Source: CAVSJJ01 sp963728395
GTDB lineage: Bacteria; Actinomycetota; Actinomycetes; Actinomycetales; Dermatophilaceae
DNA length: 64,000 bases
NCBI GenBank assembly: GCA_963728395.1
Contig: CAVSJJ010000002.1
Coordinates: forward strand, 1 to 64,000
Direction of reading: 5' to 3'
The number at the start of each line of letters is the position of its first letter. Position 1 is the first letter of the stretch. Below the pieces are notes generated by a model. It saw only the letters and a list, made by a program, of their open reading frames with translations, searched no databases and had not been told where the DNA came from. Shown here in pieces: positions 60,103 to 64,000 of the stretch. Both the position numbers and the translations under genes were made by a program.

Positions 60103-61077
60103 CTACGACAGCTCGTTCTGCCGGCGCGCCGCCCGTCGCCCGAGCGTCGTCAGCGCCGCCATCAGCCGACCGCGCCGGACCTCGCGGCCCTCGACCTGTG
60201 GCGCGTCGGCACGGGTCCACTGACGCGCTGGTCCGGCGCCGGGCAGCGCGCGGGTGGCCAGCCCCAGGGCCCGGATCGTCGTCGCCGGGGCGATCCCGTG
60301 GACGCGGCGGGCGATCCACACCAAGGGGGAGGCGCCGACCAGCGGACGTCCGGCGAGCACGCCGTCGATGATCCGGCGCGCGGCGCGTTCCACCGGCACG
60401 CTGAGCAGCGGGAGGGAGGCGCCGGGCGCGAACCAGGCGTCGTCGCGGGTGGCCGCACCGGTGAACCTCGCATGGGTGTGACCGCCCGTCCGCATCAGCC
60501 AGGGCGTCACCGAGGTGGCGCTGACCCCGGTCCCGCTCAGCCCGGCGGCCAGCCCCTCGGCCAGGCCGACGGCCCCGAACTTCGCGACCGAGTACGGCAA
60601 CAGCCGCGGGACGGCGACGAGGCCACCGACGGAGGACACGATCCCGATCCGCCCCCGGCCGGCCGCACGCATCGAGGGCAGGACGGCGTGGGCGAGGTGG
60701 ATCGGCCCCCAGAGCATCGTGTCGATCGCCTCGCGGTAGTGCCCGAGGGTGAGCCCCTCGAGCTCACCGACCTGGATGACGCCCGCGACGTGGAAGGCCG
60801 CGTCGATCCGGCCCTCCGCCGCGAGGACGTCGTCGACGACGCGGCGCACGCTCTCGGCGTCGCGCACGTCCCCGACGTGGGGCGTCACGGCGGCGGACTC
60901 CTCGCCGACCAGGGTGGCCGCCCGGTCCAGCTCGGCGGCGTCCCTGGCGAGCACGTGGACGAGCCAGCCGCGCGAGGCGAGGACCCGGCAGATCTCGAGG
61001 CCGAGCCCTCGCGAGCCACCGGCCACGACGGCCACGGGCGGATGGTGCTGCGTCGGGGGCGTCACGGGCGATGTCAT
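60103..61077 (-). CDS. Short-chain dehydrogenase/reductase
   Basis: This 324-aa SDR has VAVVAGGSRGLGLEICRVLASRG (cofactor TGxxxGxG-type), FHVAGV (NNAG-like), catalytic Ser in VSSVGGLVAVP and YSVAK (Tyr/Lys). The C-terminal ~70 residues after the Rossmann domain are Arg-rich. It is convergent with the zinc dehydrogenase (21-bp gap). No substrate is suggested by context. Confidence 0.9.
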   Translation of the reverse strand: MTSPVTPPTQHHPPVAVVAGGSRGLGLEICRVLASRGWLVHVLARDAAELDRAATLVGEESAAVTPHVGDVRDAESVRRVVDDVLAAEGRIDAAFHVAGVIQVGELEGLTLGHYREAIDTMLWGPIHLAHAVLPSMRAAGRGRIGIVSSVGGLVAVPRLLPYSVAKFGAVGLAEGLAAGLSGTGVSATSVTPWLMRTGGHTHARFTGAATRDDAWFAPGASLPLLSVPVERAARRIIDGVLAGRPLVGASPLVWIARRVHGIAPATTIRALGLATRALPGAGPARQWTRADAPQVEGREVRRGRLMAALTTLGRRAARRQNELS

Positions 61078-61198
61078 GGGCGATCCCTACCCCCGTCGTC
61101 GTGGCCGCACGCATGGCCGCCCCGTCCGTGGGTAGTGGGCTGGCCCCGCCACCACCGGCGGGGCCAGCGACGCGTGACATCCCAGGAGGCTGATCGAC

Positions 61199-62053
61199 AT
61201 GGGCACCGACGACATCCCCGGCCAGACCCAGGCGTGGCCGGGAACGACCGACGACCTCGAGCCCGCCGCCGACCACGGCGAGGAGTCGTGGCGCACCCGC
61301 AGCCGGCTCGTGGGCAAGCGGTGCCTGGTCACCGGCGGCGACAGCGGCATCGGCCGGGCGGTCTGCATCGCCTTCGCCAAGGAGGGCGCCGACGTCATGC
61401 TCACCCACCTGCCCGAGGAGGCGGAGGATGCCGCGGAGACGGCCGAGGTCGTGCGGGCGCAGGGGCGGCACATCGTGCTGCACGAGGCCGACCTGCGCAC
61501 CCACGAGGCGTGCCGCGACCTCGCCCAGCGGGCCCACACCGAGCTCGGCGGCGTCGACGTCCTCGTCTGCAACGCCGCATACCAGATGACCCACGACCTG
61601 CTGGAGGACTTCCCAGCCGAGCAGATCGAGCGCACCTTCGCCACGAACGTCTTCTCCACGTTCTGGCTGGTCCGTGAGCTGGGGCGGGAGCTGGAGTCCA
61701 ACGGCGGCAGCGTCATCGTCACCACGTCGGTGCAGGCGTACTCGCCGTCGGACCACCTCCTCGACTACGCGGCGAGCAAGGCGGCGCTGAACAACCTCGT
61801 CGTCAACCTGGCCCAGGAGCTCGGCCCCCGCGGGGTACGCGTCAACGCCGTCGCGCCCGGGGCGACGTGGACGCCACTCATCCCGGCGACGATGAGCGCC
61901 GACAAGGTCGAGGGCTTCGGGTCGACCGCTCCCCTCGGCCGGGCGGCGCACCCGATCGAGGTTGCCGCGGCCTACGTCTTCCTCGCCTCGGACGAGGCGA
62001 GCTATGTCTCCGGGACGGTGCTCGGGGTGACCGGCGGCCGGCCCGTCTTCTGA
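61199..62053 (+). CDS. Short-chain dehydrogenase (general-stress type)
   Basis: This 284-aa SDR has an N-terminal tail (GQTQAWPGTTDDLEPAADHGEESW) characteristic of the Bacillus YhdF/YdaD-like stress SDRs, GGDSGIGRAVCIAFAKEGADV, VCNAAYQ, STFWLVRELGRE, active site TTSVQAYSPSDHLLDYAASKAAL and the family-typical SYVSGTVLGVTGG end. ATG 61199 is preceded by CAGGAGG. Confidence 0.9.
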   Translation: MGTDDIPGQTQAWPGTTDDLEPAADHGEESWRTRSRLVGKRCLVTGGDSGIGRAVCIAFAKEGADVMLTHLPEEAEDAAETAEVVRAQGRHIVLHEADLRTHEACRDLAQRAHTELGGVDVLVCNAAYQMTHDLLEDFPAEQIERTFATNVFSTFWLVRELGRELESNGGSVIVTTSVQAYSPSDHLLDYAASKAALNNLVVNLAQELGPRGVRVNAVAPGATWTPLIPATMSADKVEGFGSTAPLGRAAHPIEVAAAYVFLASDEASYVSGTVLGVTGGRPVF

Positions 62054-62087
62054 TCGCCGCGCGGAGCCGCCCGGCCGGCGGCTCGCG

Positions 62088-62666
62088 TCAGTGGCCGGTC
62101 CCCCGGTCCACGCCGGGAGCCCCCTCGGATGGCCAGGCGTGTCCCGACGCGCGCGCTTGCAGGCTCGCCCGGTTGTACCGCTGGAGCATCGCGGGATAGC
62201 CGTTGACGACGACGTCGACGGCCACGACCCAGGCCGCGCTCGACCACCAGCCGCGCGCCGCGGCATACCCGGCGACCGGCAGGGTCGCGACGAGCATGAC
62301 GCCGTGCACGGTCTCGGCCTGACGCATCCGCCCCAGGAGCCGGGCGAGCGACTCCGGCGTCGGGTCCGCGGGCATCCGGATCGACGGGGCGAACACGTGG
62401 AGCGGACCGCGCCGCAACAGCTGCTTGGCGAGCCGGACACCGAGCAGCTCGTAGACCCGGCCCCGTCGCTCCCAGCCCCGCAGCACGAAGACCCGCTCGG
62501 GGACCCGCGCCGTCACCAGGCCGCCGACGAGCGAGAAGCATGCCATCGGGATCCAGACGGCCAGGAAGGCGACGAGGGCCGAGCGCGCCCCGAATGCCGC
62601 GGCCGCCAGCACGAGCGTCAGCGCCCCACCGGCGGCGGCGACCAGGACGAGCAGGAGACGCCGCAC
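62088..62666 (-). CDS. Glycosyl-4,4'-diaponeurosporenoate acyltransferase-like membrane protein (CrtO-type)
   Basis: This 192-aa protein has two N-terminal hydrophobic segments, then RGRVYELLGVRLAKQLLRRGPLHVF, RMRQAETVHGVMLVATLP and YPAMLQRYNRASLQ, resembling the small membrane acyltransferase CrtO of staphyloxanthin biosynthesis. The function here is unproven; no other carotenoid genes are in the window. It is convergent with the stress SDR. Confidence 0.6.
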   Translation of the reverse strand: MRRLLLVLVAAAGGALTLVLAAAAFGARSALVAFLAVWIPMACFSLVGGLVTARVPERVFVLRGWERRGRVYELLGVRLAKQLLRRGPLHVFAPSIRMPADPTPESLARLLGRMRQAETVHGVMLVATLPVAGYAAARGWWSSAAWVVAVDVVVNGYPAMLQRYNRASLQARASGHAWPSEGAPGVDRGTGH

Positions 62667-62849
62667 CGGGCCATCGTCCCGCGCGCGGCGGCCGGCGGAC
62701 TATGACCCCGGACACGGCCGAGCACCCGACGTGCCGCGAGTGGCGTTAGGGTCTGCTGGGCCCCGACGAGCGGGCACCGGACCCGGCGGCGTGCGGAGAC
62801 AGAGCCATGTGCGGCCCGGGGGCGCCGACGGCAACGAGGAGGAACACCG

Positions 62850-64000
62850 GTGGACGGGCAGCTGTGGCGGGCGGTGCGCTCGCGGCTCGGCCAGTCGGTG
62901 GCCCTCGTCGCCCTGTCGGCGTTGACCGCCACCTGCCTGGCGTCGGCCCCGATGCTGGCCCGGGCGATGGAGCAGGGGCTGCTTCGGTCGACCCTCGCGC
63001 ACGCGCATCCGGCCGACACCGCGCTGACGATCCGGGCGACGAAGACCCAACAGAGCGGCCAGTTCACCCCGGCCGACCTCGAGCAGTACCTTCCCTCCGG
63101 CGCCGCACCGTTCTTCCCCGACCCGATCGGCTCCGACACCCTCATCACCGACGTTCCGACCGCCCCGACCGCCAAGCCGTCGCCCGTCCGGGTCATCGCG
63201 CGTGACGACGTGTGCGCGCACCTGGAGATCGTCGACGGCGCCTGCCCGCGCACCGGGAACGAGGTCCTCGTCTCCAGCGACGACGCGGCCAACTGGGGCT
63301 GGCACGCGGGGACCGTCCTCACGGTGGGCACCCGCCAGTCGGCCGAGGACGTGCCGGTCGCGTCGCCGGCGGACCCCCCGGGGCGGCTGACCGTCGTCGG
63401 CGTGTACGCGATGCGCGAGGATCCCGCCTACTGGCTCCGCTTCACCCCCGTCGGCAAGTCGGGCATCCCCGTCTCGGCGGGGTCCGACCTCGTCCCCGGC
63501 GTCGACGACCTCGTCACCGACCCGGCGACGTTCGCTCGTGGCTGGGCCGACGAGGTGGGCGTCACCCTCCAGTACCCCCTCGACCGCAGTGCCTTCACCC
63601 TCGACTCACTCGCCCAGGCGGACGCGGCCTTCGAGCGGCTCCCGGCGACGAGCGGAGTCACCCTCGACACCCCCGTCTCGCGGATCGTCACGTCGATCCA
63701 GGGCGGGCGAGACCAGGTGCGCTTCCTCGTGCCCGTCGTCGCGGCCCAGCTCGCCCTGCTGGCGGCGTCGGTCCTCGTCGTCGTCGCCCAGGCAGCCGTC
63801 GAGCAGCGCCGGTCCGAGGTCGCGCTCGCCCGGCTGCGCGGTCGCAGCCGCGCAGCCACCCGCCGGCTCGTCATGGCCGAGCTCGGCGCGCTCGTCGCCG
63901 TCGGCCTGCCCGTCGGGTTCGCCCTCGCACTGCTGGCGGAGGCCGTCGCCCGGTGGATGCTGCCCGCCGGGGTCCCCTTCGAGGTGCCGTGGCTGGCGTT
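62850..64000 (+). CDS. FtsX-like ABC transporter permease, 3' end outside window
   Basis: At least 383 codons stay open to the window end. GTG 62850 is preceded by CGAGGAGGAA 6 nt upstream. The protein starts DGQLWRAVRSRLGQSV with a first membrane helix (LVALSALTATCLASAPMLA), a ~270-residue extracytoplasmic region and, from about residue 290, VRFLVPVVAAQLALLAASVLVVVAQAAVEQRRSEVALARLRGRSR, the FtsX/MacB permease hallmark. The rest of the permease and the ATPase would lie downstream. Confidence 0.82.
   Translation, partial: MDGQLWRAVRSRLGQSVALVALSALTATCLASAPMLARAMEQGLLRSTLAHAHPADTALTIRATKTQQSGQFTPADLEQYLPSGAAPFFPDPIGSDTLITDVPTAPTAKPSPVRVIARDDVCAHLEIVDGACPRTGNEVLVSSDDAANWGWHAGTVLTVGTRQSAEDVPVASPADPPGRLTVVGVYAMREDPAYWLRFTPVGKSGIPVSAGSDLVPGVDDLVTDPATFARGWADEVGVTLQYPLDRSAFTLDSLAQADAAFERLPATSGVTLDTPVSRIVTSIQGGRDQVRFLVPVVAAQLALLAASVLVVVAQAAVEQRRSEVALARLRGRSRAATRRLVMAELGALVAVGLPVGFALALLAEAVARWMLPAGVPFEVPWLA

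Noticed and set aside
1..64000. CRISPR array, rRNA genes or riboswitches
   Set aside because: No regularly spaced direct repeats with unique spacers, no rRNA-like stretches and no recognisable riboswitch core were seen. Short dyads upstream of genes are better explained as protein operators.

Overview
This window comes from a high-GC actinobacterium. Codon third positions are strongly G/C, GTG starts and ATGA/GTGA gene overlaps are common, and it carries two probable coenzyme-F420-type proteins, actinobacterial toxin-antitoxin families and an IclR-controlled catabolic operon. A member of the Intrasporangiaceae or a relative is plausible, but this is inference only.

Region 1 (1-9.6 kb) is a decayed accessory island. 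It holds an intact IS3-family element with 24-bp terminal inverted repeats and a G GGA AAA frameshift site. Next to it, an IS110-family transposase fragment is fused back-to-back with a 5'-truncated Fic gene. There is a tyrosine recombinase and six toxin-antitoxin pairs. Three toxins are broken by single frameshifts while all six antitoxins read through. A LuxR fragment and a wrecked methyltransferase close the island. Around 9.6-13.3 kb follow an NmrA/F420-reductase-like fusion divergent from a MarR regulator, and an ABC exporter pair.

Region 2 (13.5-31.2 kb) is catabolic and biosynthetic. An amidohydrolase, an IclR regulator and an operon (CoA-transferase, citrate-lyase-like protein, LigB- and LigA-type dioxygenase subunits, quinone-oxidoreductase-like protein) share the palindrome CGGAC-N4-GTCCG upstream of all three transcription units. 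After an F420-type oxidoreductase, an asparagine synthetase and an amidase comes a type III polyketide / methyltransferase / flavoprotein / IPP isomerase operon with a divergent UbiA prenyltransferase. It looks like a prenylated phenolic-lipid or quinone cluster. An oil-body-associated-type protein and an acyl-CoA ligase follow.

Region 3 (31.6-50.4 kb) starts with an OmpR-type two-component system and a rhodanese, then a large secreted copper locus: a 2026-aa secreted beta-helix/SdrD-B-like protein, three consecutive multicopper-oxidase-like proteins, a one-TM protein, a CopC-CopD fusion and a subtilisin-like protease. The first oxidase keeps copper ligands only in its N-terminal half, the second only in its C-terminal half, and the third has none. 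Together the first two supply one full set of four HxH motifs, which suggests a split multicopper oxidase. The giant protein and the third oxidase-like protein share an unnamed C-terminal repeat.

Region 4 (50.3-58.8 kb) is a complete selenocysteine module. A formate dehydrogenase operon (fdhA with an in-frame UGA plus a downstream SECIS hairpin with loop GGUCU, an Fe-S subunit, an NrfD-type membrane subunit) lies divergent from tRNA-Sec, selA and selB. No selD is in the window.

The last part (58.9-64 kb) has a zinc alcohol dehydrogenase, two short-chain dehydrogenases, a CrtO-like acyltransferase and an FtsX-type permease cut by the window end. No CRISPR array or rRNA was seen; the only tRNA is selC.
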